Under the pieces are notes generated by a model that was not told where the DNA came from, did no database searches, and worked only from the letters and a program-made list of their open reading frames with translations. A program made the translations under genes and the position numbers. From NCBI GenBank assembly GCA_963921195.1, contig OY992540.1:175617896-175681895 (forward strand): a stretch of 64,000 bases of DNA, written 5' to 3'. This document shows, one piece after another, positions 21,988-32,925 of this stretch (position 1 is its first letter; the number at the start of each line of letters is the position of its first letter). Source of the stretch: Pegoplata infirma (lineage: Eukaryota; Arthropoda; Insecta; Diptera; Anthomyiidae).

Positions 21988-22982
21988 TTAAACTCAATTA
22001 TATATAAACTACAAATAATGTAAGATGTTGTTGCATGTTTAAATGAGACATTTCATACAAAAAGTGTCACAATTCTATTAATATTTGTTGGGAGAATATC
22101 CCAAAAATGAAAGTAGAGTTTTGATAGTACTGGTTCTGGAAATTAGTAATGGAAAACATGAAAATGACCTCGAACTAGAATGAACTCTTTTTTTATTAAC
22201 AAAATATATTCTTAAAAAAATTTTGTATAACAATTTCTATAAATAATTTCAGTTTCCAGTTCGAATCTCGTAGCACATTTATTTTTAACTCGATCTGGAC
22301 GATATTAAGCTTAAGCGAAAAAAATTTCGAAAATAATTTCCATTTAAATAAAGTTTTTTGTAATAATCTTTTTGAAATTGTGGAGAGTATTAATACATTT
22401 GGCAAGGCCGACTTTAACTTTTTTACTTCTTTTTTATTAAAATTTTCTCAGATTCTGAGATGTTTCAAATTTTGATGTTTAACAAATAGAGTCTGAGGCA
22501 TTCTTTTTCTAAAAAAAATTCACAAATTCTGAGGCACTTTTTATATTTTTGGTACAGAAAATTGCTGTGATTTTTTAATTTTTATTGTAAAGGGGGGGGG
22601 GTAGTCGTAGAAAATAGTATTATTACATTATGACTAAAAAAATTTTGAGTTGGGCCCCCCCCTTTTCAAATTCCTGGATACGTCGCTGTATTTCACCATA
22701 TTTCTTTTGGTATATTTTACCAAGTTTTTGCTTAAATAGCATTACAATTTTCTTCAAAATTTTTTACATAAGCGTTTTGGCTAAATTACGAAAACTACTT
22801 CGTCGGTTGTAGTTTTAGCATATTTTTGGTAAAATTATGCCAGATTTTTGCTCACTCCGACACAGATTTTTTTTTGCGTGTAGTGTACATGTATTTGCGT
22901 AAGCTTTTGTGTTGTTTGTTTGAGTTTTGTATGAAACGTTTAAAGTAACACCGTGTGCTTTCACGAATACTTACTCACATAA

Positions 22983-23204
22983 TGTTGGTATTACACTTTA
23001 ACTTGTTTTAAATATACTTTATAAATTTTGTTTTTTGAAAAGAAAAATAATTATCTTTCAAAATTATTTTCATATTTTTCCTTACTTGATATTTATTTTT
23101 CCAATTTAAAAAACGCTCTTTATTTTTCCTGTTAAATAAATTAAATTATTATTCTTTTATATAAAATTTAATTAACGGTCTTATTATTTTGAGCTGCGCC
23201 AATA
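22983..23204 (+). repeat. 5' LTR
   Basis: 222 bp starting TGTTGGTATTACAC and ending GCGCCAATA, so the end is TA rather than CA. It differs from the 3' LTR at about 5 positions. A TATA-like 'ACTTTATAAATTTT' lies near 23020-23033; promoter activity is untested. Confidence 0.9.
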
Positions 23205-23220
23205 GGTTATGGGCCCAGAT
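23205..23220 (+). promoter_or_regulatory. Primer-binding site (copia-like)
   Basis: GGTTATGGGCCCAG directly after the 5' LTR. Copia-type elements use a site of this form, complementary to an internal part of initiator Met tRNA. Confidence 0.75.
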
Positions 23221-24762
23221 ACAATGGCTCAAGATTTCAAGTCATCTTTTGAAAAACTAAATAGAAACAATTACCAAATTTGGAAAAGAAAAGCGGAATG
23301 TGTTCTCATTAGGGATGATACGTGGTCTGTAATCCGAGATGAAAAGCCAGCAGAACCAAATGAGGTATGGTTAAGAAAAGATAAAAGTGCAAGGGCATCA
23401 ATTTATTTAATGATTGGGGACGATTTGTTTTATCTTATCGACGATGTTACAACTGCAAAAGAAGCATGGTCAATTTTAAAGGAGCATTTTGAGAGACATT
23501 CATTTAGCGAATGTGTCTTTATAATGAAACAAATTTGTCAAATGCAGTTAGAAGAAAATGGAGATATGGAAAATCATCTTTGCCAGATGCAACAGGAAAT
23601 CAAGAAGCTATCATTTTTGGGGGAGAAATTAAGTGAAAAATGGGAGGTAGCTATGATCCTTCGTAGTCTACCAGAATCATACGATGTATTAGTGACTACC
23701 CTCGAGGCCAGAAGTGATGGTGCGCCCTCACTGACTATGGTAAAGGAAAAGTTGTTAGAAGAATCTAAAAGAAGATATCAAAGACAATCGTATGCAAGCG
23801 TTAGTACTTCAGTTTTAAAGGTATATGGTGGTCAAGACAGGAGGATGAAAACGTCATCAAAATTGGTTTGTTTTTATTGTCAAAAACAAGGGCATATTCG
23901 TAAAGATTGCCGTTTGTATCAAGAATTTTTGAAGAAAAAAGGCAAGACTCACATGATGGTAAGAGAAAATGACAGTGATGACAACGGTTTTTGTTTTGTG
24001 GTAGGAGCAACCAATTGTACAAGTGATTGGTATATAGATTCAGGGGCTACGAGTCATATTTGTAATAATAAATATTTTTTTGAAACACTCGATGAAGGAT
24101 GCCACACAACAATAACAGTTGTAAATGGTGTTGCAGAAAGGCGCAATCGATATTTGATTGAAATGGTTAGATGTATGCTTATTGACTCATGTTTGCCTAA
24201 ATGTTATTGGGGAGAAGCAGTAGTAATGGCTACCTACATACAAAATCGTGTTACAACCAGATCAACTAAGCTAATTCCCTTAGATGTTTGGGAGGGAAAG
24301 TCGTCCACATTACAGAAACTTTTTATTTTTGGATGTCCAGCTTTGGTTTATGTTCCTAAAGAAAAAAGAAAGAAGTTAGATGAAAAAGCACAAAAATTAA
24401 CATTTGTTGGATATTCTCAAGAGGCTAAAGCACTATGGTTTTTGGATAAAAATACAAACAAGATAATAATCAGTAGAGATTACAAAATAATAACTTCAGA
24501 TTTAGCCTGTAAAGATGACAATAATTTGAATAAAATTGAAAATAAAATTTATATTGATCTTTTTTCATCTAACGAATTTTCAAATTTAAGCGACAATGAT
24601 AAAGTCATAGATACGAATAATGAAACTTGTAGTAATGAGATATTAGATAATGATGAAGCAATACCAAGTGATGATGAATTTTTTGATATGGAAATGGGTG
24701 TCGATTCTCCAATAACAATATCTGATGAATTTGTAGAACCAGGGCATGAATTTAATGAATAA
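23209..24762 (+). pseudogene. gag-protease-truncated integrase polyprotein (517 codons)
   Basis: The N-terminal gag ('LNRNNYQIWKRKAECVL', about residues 17-130) leads to a CCHC zinc knuckle at about 221-234 (CFYCQKQGHIRKDC), then the aspartic protease active site 'DSGATSH' at about 277. Protease sequence stops at 'VVNG' (about residue 306) and the next residues 'VAERRNRYLIEMVRCML' are the far end of the integrase core. The zinc-binding part and nearly all the catalytic core of integrase are therefore deleted in frame. The integrase C-terminal 'GCPALVYVPKEKRKKLD' and 'FVGYSQEAKA' remain. The frame ends at a TAA. Confidence 0.85.
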
Positions 24763-25302
24763 CAGCCGTTATTAATACGATCAGCATCATCAGAATCATT
24801 AGATAGCCCAATACACGAACAAAATTTTCAAGAAGAGCCGACATTAAGAAGATCAACAAGAACTACTAAAGGTAAAGTACCAGAAAGATATCTGGTAAAT
24901 GTGGTAAAGGAATTTTTGGAACCAAAGTCCTACAACGACGTTTTAAAGAGAAATGACAAAGAGCTATGGCTAAATGCAATGCAAGAGGAATTTAACTCTT
25001 TACAAACAAATAATACATGGAAATTGGTAAATATTCCAACTGGACGTAAGGCCATTGGTTGTAAGTGGGTTTTCAAATTAAAAACAGACGCAAATGGTGC
25101 TGTCACGAAGTATAAAGCAAGACTTGTTGCTCAAGGCTTTAATTAAAAGTATGGAGTTGAATATGATGAGGTTTTTGCGCCAGTGGTACGGCAAACAACG
25201 TTTCGTTTGTTTTTGACAATTGACGGAGAAAACAAAATGATGATAAACCAATACGATGTAAAGACAGCTTTTCTCTATGGTGATCTGAAAGAAGAAATTT
25301 AT
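24763..25302 (+). pseudogene. Copia-type RT, N-terminal segment
   Basis: It continues in the same frame after the TAA at 24760: 'SYNDVLKRNDKELWLNAMQ', 'NNTWKLVNIPTGRKAIGCKW' and 'YKARLVAQGFN', then a TAA at 25143 and 'YGVEYDEVFAPVV', 'YDVKTAFLYGDLKEEIYE'. It is cut at 25302 by a fold-back element. Confidence 0.85.
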
Positions 25303-26955
25303 GAGCAAAAACATTTAACATCAACGAGTAATTTTTCGATGGTCTCCGATTTTTATAAAATTTTGTGAGTGTGTGTGGTAGTGGACACATATATTAAAAA
25401 AAAATATTTTTTTTTTTTTTTTTGAAAAGTGTGGCAACTCTGAAACTTTGAAGTTTAGTAATTTGCGGCATAGGGACTCCACTCAAAAGGTCATAACTTT
25501 TGTTGTGTAAGAGATATTGACAAGCGTCTTTTTGCATTGGATAGGTAAAACTATGGGGATTAATAAATTAATGTAAAAAAAATTGTAGAAATTTTTTTTT
25601 TATAAAAAATTTTGGAAAAAAAAATTCAAAATTGTTTTTTTAAAAAAATTTATTTTTAAGATTTTTTAAAATTTGTATTAAAATGGCCAATGATATGGTC
25701 TAAATACCCTGAAAATTTCAGAGTGGGATTCGTAATAGTTTTTGAGATATCACAAAAAATATACACAAGAAAACGAGAAAAAAATTAAAAAAAAAAATAA
25801 AAATATTTTTTTTTTTTTAAAATATATTTTTTAGATTCTTTATATTTTTTATACAAATAGCCAATTATGTGTTCAAAACACCCTGAAAATTTTAGAGTGG
25901 GATTATTTATAGTTTCTGAGATATCACAAAAATGTAGAAGTAGAAGCTTAGAAATAATGTACAAAAAGGGAAAAACTGGTTACCTCCAATGACATGTCCA
26001 TGTTTATGTAATGAAAATTGAAATTGGGAAGTTACCCCTTACTGATATTTTTGGTTTTTGTTGGGATGCTACAAGAAAAAGTATAGAGTTCTGTATTTAT
26101 AACTTTTGAGCGCAGTTTCTTGTTTACATATTTTATATAAATAATGTTAATTACAGGGTTTTTTTTTAAATAATTTAAAATTTTTAATATTGTGAAAGTA
26201 AATATCAGTAAGTGGTTACTTCCCAATTTCAATATTCATTACATAAACATGGATATGTCATTGGAGGTAACCAGTTTTTCTCTTCTAATCTTTTTCTAAA
26301 CTTCTACTTATACATTTTTGTGATATCTCAAAAACTAAAAATAATCCCACTCTAAAATTTTCAGGGTGTTTGGAACACATAATTGGATATATGAATAAAA
26401 AATATAAAGAGTCTAAAAAATATATATTTAAAAAAAAAAAATATTTTTAATTTTTTTTCAACATTTTTTTCTCGTTTTCATGCGTACATACTTCTACATT
26501 TTTTGTGATATCTCAAAAACCATTTCGAATCCCACTCTGAAATTTTCAGGGTATTTAGACATTATTATTGGCCAATTTTATACAAATTTTGGAAAATCTT
26601 AAAAATACATTTTTTTTAAAAAACAATTTTTAATTTTTTTTTCCAAAATTTTTTATAAAAAAAAAATTTCAACAATTTTTTTTAAATTAATTTATTAATC
26701 CCCGTAGTTTTACCTATCCAATGCAAAAAGACGCTTGTCAATATCTCTTACACAACAAAAGTTATGACCTTTTGAGTGGAGTCCCTATGCCGCAAATTAC
26801 TAAACTTCAAAGTTTCAGAGTTGCCACACTTTTCAAAAAAAAAAAAAAAAATATTTTTTTTTAATATATGTGTCCACTACCACACACACTCACAAAATTT
26901 TATAAAAATCGGAGACCATCGAAAAATTACTCGTTGATGTTAAATGTTTTTGCTC
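25303..26955. mobile_element. Near-complete palindrome inserted in RT (1653 bp)
   Basis: Ends GAGCAAAAACATTTAACATC and complement, 4-bp flank TTAT (25299-25302, 26956-26959). The arms (25303-26045, 26210-26955) match over about 740 bp with few mismatches, around a loop of about 165 bp. No coding sequence. The RT frame continues exactly at 26956, which fixes the boundaries. Confidence 0.9.
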
Positions 26956-27312
26956 TTATATGAAACAACCGATTGGGTTTGAAATTCCGAATGGAAAATA
27001 TTAGTGGTATTCAGAGTCTTGCTTGCCAGCCCTGGCACTGGTGGTAAAAGAGCACTTTTCAAAATTACTTTTCAAAATACATGTATTTTTTGAAAGAAGT
27101 ACTCTTTTGCTACATTGCCAGGGGTGGCAACAAGACTCTGAATACCTCTATTGTAAACTCAATAAAAGCATTTATGGTTTAAAGCAAGCTGCCAGGTGTT
27201 GGAACGAGAAACTAGTCAACGTATTTTTGAACGTTGGTTTTAAAAGAGGTCTGGCGGACTCATGCGTTTTAAAAATGTTGAAAGATGGTGAGCTGATTTT
27301 TATTTTAGTATA
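26956..27312 (+). pseudogene. Copia-type RT, middle segment (split by a 146-bp MITE)
   Basis: Two short pieces: 'MKQPIGFEIPNGKY' before the MITE and 'CKLNKSIYGLKQAARCW' after it, then 'LADSCVL' and 'ELIFILVY', just before the catalytic YVDD box. The next insertion splits this box, which resumes at 30321 with 'VDDILVAT'. Confidence 0.85.
27003..27148. mobile_element. Small MITE (146 bp) in RT
   Basis: TIR GGTATTCAGAGTCTTG and complement; a 4-bp flank TATT (26999-27002, 27149-27152) is the reading that restores the RT frame. Also read as TAGTGG...CCTCTA ends, so the exact end bases are ambiguous. Confidence 0.75.
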
Positions 27313-28077
27313 TCGTCACCTAAAATGCAAAACGCCCTAACTAACAAAAAATTCAAAAGTGCGTTTTTAATTGATTCTTATGTATTGGATCAAAATACAT
27401 GTCTACAAAAAAATTTAGACTCCTTTGATCAAAAATGGAGATTTTATTAACAAAATTCAAAAAGCCCTATCTACATGCTTTGATATTTGTTAAACCAAAA
27501 AGCCCCAACTACACGTTTGTTTACATAATATTGCCGACGCAACTGTTATTTTTTAAGATTAAACATTTTTTTGATACTTCTTCTTTCACAATGTCCACTA
27601 ATAGGAAAAATATCTATATATGTACACAAAAAATAAAGTTTAGAAATTTACCAGTTAACCCCTTCAGGACCGTACTCTCACGAGAATCGTTCTTTTTTCA
27701 GTTATAGAATTCGCAATTTATGCAGTAAAATTAGTCTTAAGTAAGATATAAATTGTACATAAAATTTAATAACAAGATAATTAATGGCGATAAAAAACAT
27801 GATTGGAAGTTCTTCATTCCGATTGAATAAAATTCAAAGTAAATTTTTCGTTAAATAAGTAAGAAAAAATGTTTTTAATTATAAATTTTTGCTATTATTA
27901 CAAAAAATACAGGGGGCTAATTATGTATGTAACTTGATATCCTCATCTTTAGCTCATTATTCTATTACCATAAAATGACACTATATGGTAATGGAATAAC
28001 GATAGACACGATACGATTATTGTTATAAGCATTCATTGGAAAGCTTATAATTTCTTCATAAAAAGGGACAGAAATAA

Positions 28078-28617
28078 AAAACAAGTGAGAGTGTTACATT
28101 CGGCTGTGCCGAATCTTTTATACCCTCCAAAATGTAAAAATAAATATAAAAAAAAAAATCCAGGGGCGTCTTTTTTTTGGGGGGGGGGGGTTGGTGGGAG
28201 ACGTTAGGGGCACCTTCCCCTTGCGATTTCGAACTTCTTTTGAGATAAGAATGTTGCATTTGCTTACCAAAAGTACAAAAAACTCTGCAAAAAATGCGGT
28301 TTTTCTTGGGTTGGTTTAGTTCTCCAAGGGGGAACTTTTTTCCCCTTGGTCCAATTTTGCCCATTTCCGAACTTAACCTGCCTAGGAATATAAGACATAT
28401 TCGTGCCAAACTTCGGAAGTCTAGCTCTTTTATTTTGGACTGTATCGTGTCCTCTACAGACGGACAGACGGACGGACGGACATCTCTAGAATGTCTTAGA
28501 ATCGATCACTGATCAATAAAATATATACTTTATGGGGTCCTAGACCGATATTTCGATGCGTTACACACGGAATGACAAAGTGAGTATACCCCCATACTGT
28601 GGTTGGAGGGTATAACA
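28078..28617. mobile_element. Dispersed repeat with TTCGGCTGTGCCGAA hairpin (copy 1)
   Basis: Starts ACAAGTGAGAGTGTTACATT, then a perfect hairpin TTCGGCTGTGCCGAA and 'TATACCCTCCA'; ends with 'TGGAGGGTATA'-type sequence. It contains a G-run, a (GGAC)n tract at 28458-28480 and 'ATATATACTTTATGGGGTCC'. A second, longer copy is at 61583-62272. The family name is not known to me; similar blocks are common in fly genomes. Confidence 0.7.
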
Positions 28618-28691
28618 AGTTGATGTCTAATACCGATAACATTAAATACAGGGCTTAGGAAAGATAAAATAACAACCTGTGTCAAATTTCA

Positions 28692-29330
28692 TCATTTACA
28701 TATGGGGGTTTTTATCTCAAGTGACACAACTTTTAAAACCGATAGTTTAGTCACAATTTTTCAACGAGATCGGTCAAGAACTTTCTGAGTTAGAGGGGAC
28801 CGTAATTTTACATTTTATTCAAACAGGATTTGTTTTTGCATCCATGTAACTGATTACCTAATGTTCCTAGCAAAATGTGTCCCGAGTGTGTAAGATAGCT
28901 ATTTCTTTAATCTTTCAAAACAAAATTATTTTTTTTTATTTTGGAAAATCAAAAACTTGTTTGGCATTTTTTTAAAACCGGCCCTTTTTTTAACTCAAAA
29001 TAAAGCTAAAGGGTACTTTTCATTATCACACATTTCCATTATACAAGCGTAATTTCACCATGTTAGCGAAATATTTTTTTAAAAAATTTGACAAGAAATT
29101 GTTCACTTATTAGATACGACTAGGTTTCAATCAAAAAAGAATCCAAAAATCTTTAGGAAGTTGGTAAATTTTGATGTGTATAATGGAAGTGTGATAGTGG
29201 AAAGTACCCTTAAGGAATTTTCCTTTAAGAGCTTTGTGGGATGCGAGTGAGATATCTATCAAATGCCCAATATTTACTGTAGATCTTAAGAAATTTTCCA
29301 GAAGCCGAGTAAACGCTTTGACGACCATAT
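28692..29330. repeat. Single arm of the 'GACACAACTTTT' fold-back family
   Basis: Matches the arms of the fold-back at 48681-50812: 'GTGACACAACTTTTAAAACC', 'CAACGAGATCGGTCAAGAAC', 'AAAATGTGTCCCGAG' and 'TGGGATGCGAGTG'. Only one orientation is present except for a short inverted pair around 29020-29210 ('GGGTACTTTTC' with 'GAAAGTACCC'). Confidence 0.65.
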
Positions 29331-30060
29331 ATTTTTGGCCGAAGTGTTTTTGATTTTCTTTCCATTTTTGTAATTTCTGACCTAATAATAGTTACGCATA
29401 AAAAAATTGGGCCCCTCTTCCCCCTTATTAGGCTGTTCTGGCCAAGGCTATTTTGGTACTCGCTGTGATTTTTAAGAAAACCAATTTAATAATAGCTATT
29501 CTACAAGAATTTGGATTCTGAACCCCCTTCTTGTCCCTTATTTCGCCTGTCAAGTAAATAAAATTTTGTCCCTAATATATTTATTACTTCGCAAACTTTT
29601 AGAACTAATAGTGAGTAAGTGGACCCAGTTAGAGACTTAATGAAAACAAAACTTTTGTTTCTCTAAAACTCTTCTATAATTCATCTTTTAGAACATTTAT
29701 CCTATCTTTTACTTGAACAAAAAAAAATAGCAAGAACTGATTTGGGAAGTATAGTTGCCTGTGGTCGTTAAAATGTTAAAGCATTTTGAAGCATTAGTTT
29801 ATTTCGGGCCATACCCTTGTCCTGTTCCAACCTCATTTGACATGGAGCTTTAAAATGGAAAATTGACATTCTGTATCGAATTAAGTTAGCATGTGATTAA
29901 CAGAATCCGAAATGAGACATTTTGCAGTGTTAGGTTATATAGCAGGTGCCACGCCCCTTTTTCCAATAACGCCCACATTTTGTTAGAGTTCTATATGATA
30001 AACAACATTCAGTGTAAAATTTTGTTAGCATGTTGTTACATTTTATAACACATCTGCTTG
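29331..30060. other. No gene or clear repeat seen
   Basis: Ordinary-composition non-coding sequence inside the 27313-30320 element; no long open frame, no inverted repeat found. Confidence 0.4.
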
Positions 30061-30320
30061 GTGTTTTTAAACATATTCAGTGCAGATAGGGCTTTTTGTG
30101 TTTCTGAAAATTACAAGACAAAAGGGCGTTACTAACATAACTTTTCAAATATAAAAAATTTATAATTTTTTTTAACAGAAATGAATTTGTTTGTGTGTTT
30201 TTACTAATATTTAAAGAAATTGTAATGAAAACTTTTATAGTTTTTATATAAACACGTTTTTTGCTTCTCCTGTAAAATTTATAAAATGTTAGATAGGGCG
30301 TTTTGCATTTTAGGTGACGA

Positions 30321-31269
30321 TATGTAGATGACATACTTGTTGCCACTAATTCACATATGCATCAAAATTATATTAAACAACTTTTACAAAATAATTTTGA
30401 AATATCCGATCTTGGAGAAGTCAATTTTTACTTAGGAATAAAAATTGAGAAGGGGTCAGACGGATATTTTAGTATTAATCAAGAACATTATATAAGCCAG
30501 CTTGTTAAAGATGCTGGTATAGAGGATGCAAAAATTTCTAAGATTCCGATGGTTGTTGGGTATGTAAAAGAAGAAACTCAAAGCGAATATTTTCCAAATA
30601 ACGAGAAATATCATCATCTGATTGGAAGTTTACTTTATTTAAGTGTAAACACCAGACCAGATATATCAACTGCGGTATCTATATCGAGTAGAAAAGTTAG
30701 TAAGCCATCATATTGTGATTTTTATTGGGAATGAATTAAAAAGAGTACTTAAATACCTAAATAGTTCGAAATCGCTAAAGCTAAAGTTATCATGCACAAA
30801 TATAAATGGGTTGTATGGTTTTGCTGATGCTGACTGGGCTCAGAGTAAATCGGATAGAAAATCCAATAGTGGGTTTGTCTTTAAGTATAATGGATCGTGT
30901 ATTTCTTGGTGTTGTCGAAAACAAGATTATGTGTCGCTGTCATCAACAGAAGCTGAATATATTGCATTGTGTGAAGCCGCTCAAGAGGCAATATGGTTAC
31001 GAAGATTAATGTCGGATTTTGAAACACCTCAAACAAAACCTACTAAAGATAACCAAAGTTGTTTAAAGCTAGTGCAAAATGAACGTTTTAGTCGCCGAAG
31101 CAAACACATTGACACAAAATACCATTTTATAAAGGACTTAAAGGAAAGAAATATTATTGAACTTGTATATTGTCCAACAGAACTAATGGAAGCGGATATT
31201 TTTACTAAACCACTGCACTCCATCAAGATAAATCAGTACAGAGAGTTATTAGGACTGTCATCAAGTTAA
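30321..31269 (+). pseudogene. Copia-type RT C-terminus and RNase H
   Basis: Starts in the YVDD box ('VDDILVAT'), then 'DLGEVNFYLGIKIE', 'YHHLIGSLLYLSVNTRPDI' and, after a one-base frame slip near 30720-30730, 'ELKRVLKYL'. RNase H follows: 'GFADADWA', 'SCISWCCRKQ', 'SSTEAEYIAL' and 'KHIDTKYHFIKDL', ending 'ELLGLSSS'. Catalytic Asp and Glu residues of the Ty1/copia RNase H are visible (ADADWA, TEAEY). Confidence 0.85.
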
Positions 31270-31281
31270 ATTGAGAAGAGG
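31270..31281 (+). promoter_or_regulatory. Polypurine tract
   Basis: TTGAGAAGAGG lies directly before the 3' LTR, where plus-strand priming is expected. Confidence 0.7.
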
Positions 31282-31503
31282 TGTTGGTATTACACTTTAA
31301 CTTGTTTTAAATATACTTTATAAATTTTGTTGTTTGAAAAGAAAAAGAATTATCTTTCAAAATTATTTTCATATTTTTCCTTACTTGATATTTATTTTTC
31401 CAATTTAAAAAACGCTCTTTATTTTTCCTATTAAATAAATTAGATTATTATTCTTTTATATAAAATTTAATTAACGGTCTTATTATTTTGAGCTGTGCCA
31501 ATA
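31282..31503 (+). repeat. 3' LTR
   Basis: 222 bp, TGTTGGTATT to GTGCCAATA. About 5 differences from the 5' LTR (around 2%), so the insertion is fairly young compared with most elements here. Confidence 0.9.
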
Positions 31504-31508
31504 CATAA

Positions 31509-31928
31509 AATGCATCCCTGTTATACTTCATACGAGATTACAGGTCAAACAGCACAAAAAACTGTCATTTTCGGATTTGTCACCTCACAAAATCATTGCC
31601 TTTCCGACTCCAAAAATTTTTAATTTTCAAAATACGGCGGCTTGAAAATTAGAAAAAAAGTCAAAATTTGAATAAAGTCGCCCATAACTTTAAAACTGTG
31701 CAACTTACAATGTTTTTTTTCTTCAATTCAATTTTATTGATTTATAAAAATATTTAAAAAAAAAAATTCTTATACTAGGCCCAGAGGGCTTGGTAAGTTT
31801 TTATTAAAATGAAAATAAATAAATAAAATACTACCCCGCGAAGCCATACGGCTTGCCTGCAGAAACTTATCTCCAGAAACAGAAAAAAACTATTATACTA
31901 TGGATTATAAAAATATGATTTTTTTAAA
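31509..31928 (-). repeat. Non-coding; probable LINE 3'-UTR fragment at 31715-31880
   Basis: On the minus strand 31880-31715 reads 'AAGCCGTATGGCTTCGCGGG', 'AAGCCCTCTGGGCCTAGTAT' and 'AATAAAATTGAATTGAAG' followed by A's, in the style of Jockey-group 3' ends, and resembles the second LINE's 3' region at 8310-8345. No coding part is attached. 31509-31715 shows nothing recognisable. Confidence 0.4.
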
Positions 31929-32171
31929 CCCAGCTAAATTTTCTGTTCCAAATAATCGGTTCCAGAACGCATCAAACTACCCTGCAACCGGTTCTACTTA
32001 ACATTCCAGAATCAATGATTTTTGTTTAAAATTGTCCCGAAAGCAATCGTTTTTTAGAGCAAGTAGTTTTTTTTGAAAAATAATTTTACATAGAAAATTT
32101 TCTTGTGATTACCGTAGAATGTATTAAAGAATCTATTGAACCAGGAATTTGATCCATAAAATTTTCCTGGG
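31929..32171. mobile_element. CCCAGC-ended MITE (243 bp)
   Basis: Ends CCCAGCTAAATTTTC and the complement of CCCAGGAAAATTTT; flanking AA on both sides. Interior 'GGTTCCAGAAC' and 'GGTTCT' phrases are shared with 32926-33766. Confidence 0.6.
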
Positions 32172-32925
32172 AAACTCATTGCATTTTTACTTTTAGATTG
32201 GCATTTGAATTCATTGTGAATTTATGAAAAATTGTTGTATAATTATAAGTTTAATTCTTTTAATGTCCATTCGCCCAGGCAGAAAAATACAAACAGGCCA
32301 ATACTGGCCCAGTAACATAAACGGTGGTACAAGTATTGCCAGGACGTAGATTTTTTTGTATTTCAGTACTGACCCGGTTACCCAAATGATAACTCTGATC
32401 TACGGTTGGCCCAGACGTTCAGACAGCATCGTAAAAGCACTGTAAAAACCAAAAAACAACGTTGTCCCAATACTTCAAATACAAAAAAATCGGTATTTAT
32501 TTCATATTTTTATTTATTTATTTTATATTATTTTTTCAAGGCATACTGGCATATTGAATGGAAAATATTTTAAATTGAATGCTTTAGCACTTTGCTGTGA
32601 CATCCCAGCTAGGGTTCTCTTTTTGGTCTTAATCGACTTTATGATTTGTTTTACTTGTTGACAAATGAAAAAAATATATTTTCCAAAAAAAAAAATACAA
32701 CGATTATTACAACGATTGCTCATAATCTTATCCACATAGCGGATGAGGTAATTAATACAAGGTCCCCAAAACAGGGTTTTCAGGTAATATACCAAGGGTA
32801 TATTAAATCACTTATAAATTTACCAACCAATAATAAATGTTAATTAAAGTGCTTTTTAAAGTGCTAATACTTGCTTTTTTCAAGTTACTTGCATTTATTA
32901 GGGTTTTTGTAAAAAAATTTCGATA
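32172..32925. other. No gene; small inverted repeats
   Basis: A short inverted pair around 32345-32495 ('ATTTTTTTGTATTTCAGTAC' with its approximate complement). Short open frames here are not supported by motifs or composition. Confidence 0.4.

Larger units (their letters stand above)
16333..22688. mobile_element. Large hAT-type element (6356 bp), no transposase seen
   Basis: Flanked by a perfect 8-bp duplication TATTTCAC (16325-16332, 22689-22696). The ends contain GACGTATTCAGGGGGG and the complement of GACGTATCCAGG, with long G/C runs just inside, which resembles hAT-Tip100-type ends. The interior is AT-rich, full of smaller MITEs and GCTGAATT repeats, and has no long open frame. Confidence 0.75.
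15231..22880. mobile_element. TA-flanked TIR element (about 1.3 kb net) split by a large hAT element
   Basis: The left end CACGCAAAAAAATCTGTGTC and the complementary right end (about 28-bp TIR) are flanked by TA (15229-15230, 22881-22882), as in Tc1/mariner-type MITEs. After removing the hAT element about 1.29 kb remains, including the duplicated exon-like block at 15662-16110. Confidence 0.75.
27313..30320. mobile_element. TA-flanked TIR element (3008 bp) in the RT active site
   Basis: Ends TCGTCACCTAAAATGCAAAA and complement, TA on both sides (27311-27312, 30321-30322). Inside, 'AAAGCCCTATCT' is repeated in both ends. The centre holds two further repeats (28078-28617, 28692-29330). A related short element with TCGTCACC ends lies at 34465-34680. 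No transposase recognised. Confidence 0.8.
22983..31503 (+). mobile_element. Copia-type LTR retrotransposon, defective, with three nested insertions
   Basis: Two 222-bp LTRs, a 5-bp target duplication CATAA (22978-22982, 31504-31508), a copia-like primer site and a polyprotein in the order gag, protease, integrase (mostly deleted), RT, RNase H. Removing the three insertions leaves about 3.7 kb, shorter than the roughly 5 kb usual for copia, because the integrase core is missing. There are stops at 24760 and 25143 and a frameshift near 30725, so it cannot move on its own. Related to Pseudoviridae-type elements. Confidence 0.92.

Noticed and set aside
28056..28512. Opposing frames of 117 and 72 codons
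   Set aside because: They lie in the dispersed hairpin repeat; poly-G and microsatellite tracts give Pro/Gly runs with no domain.
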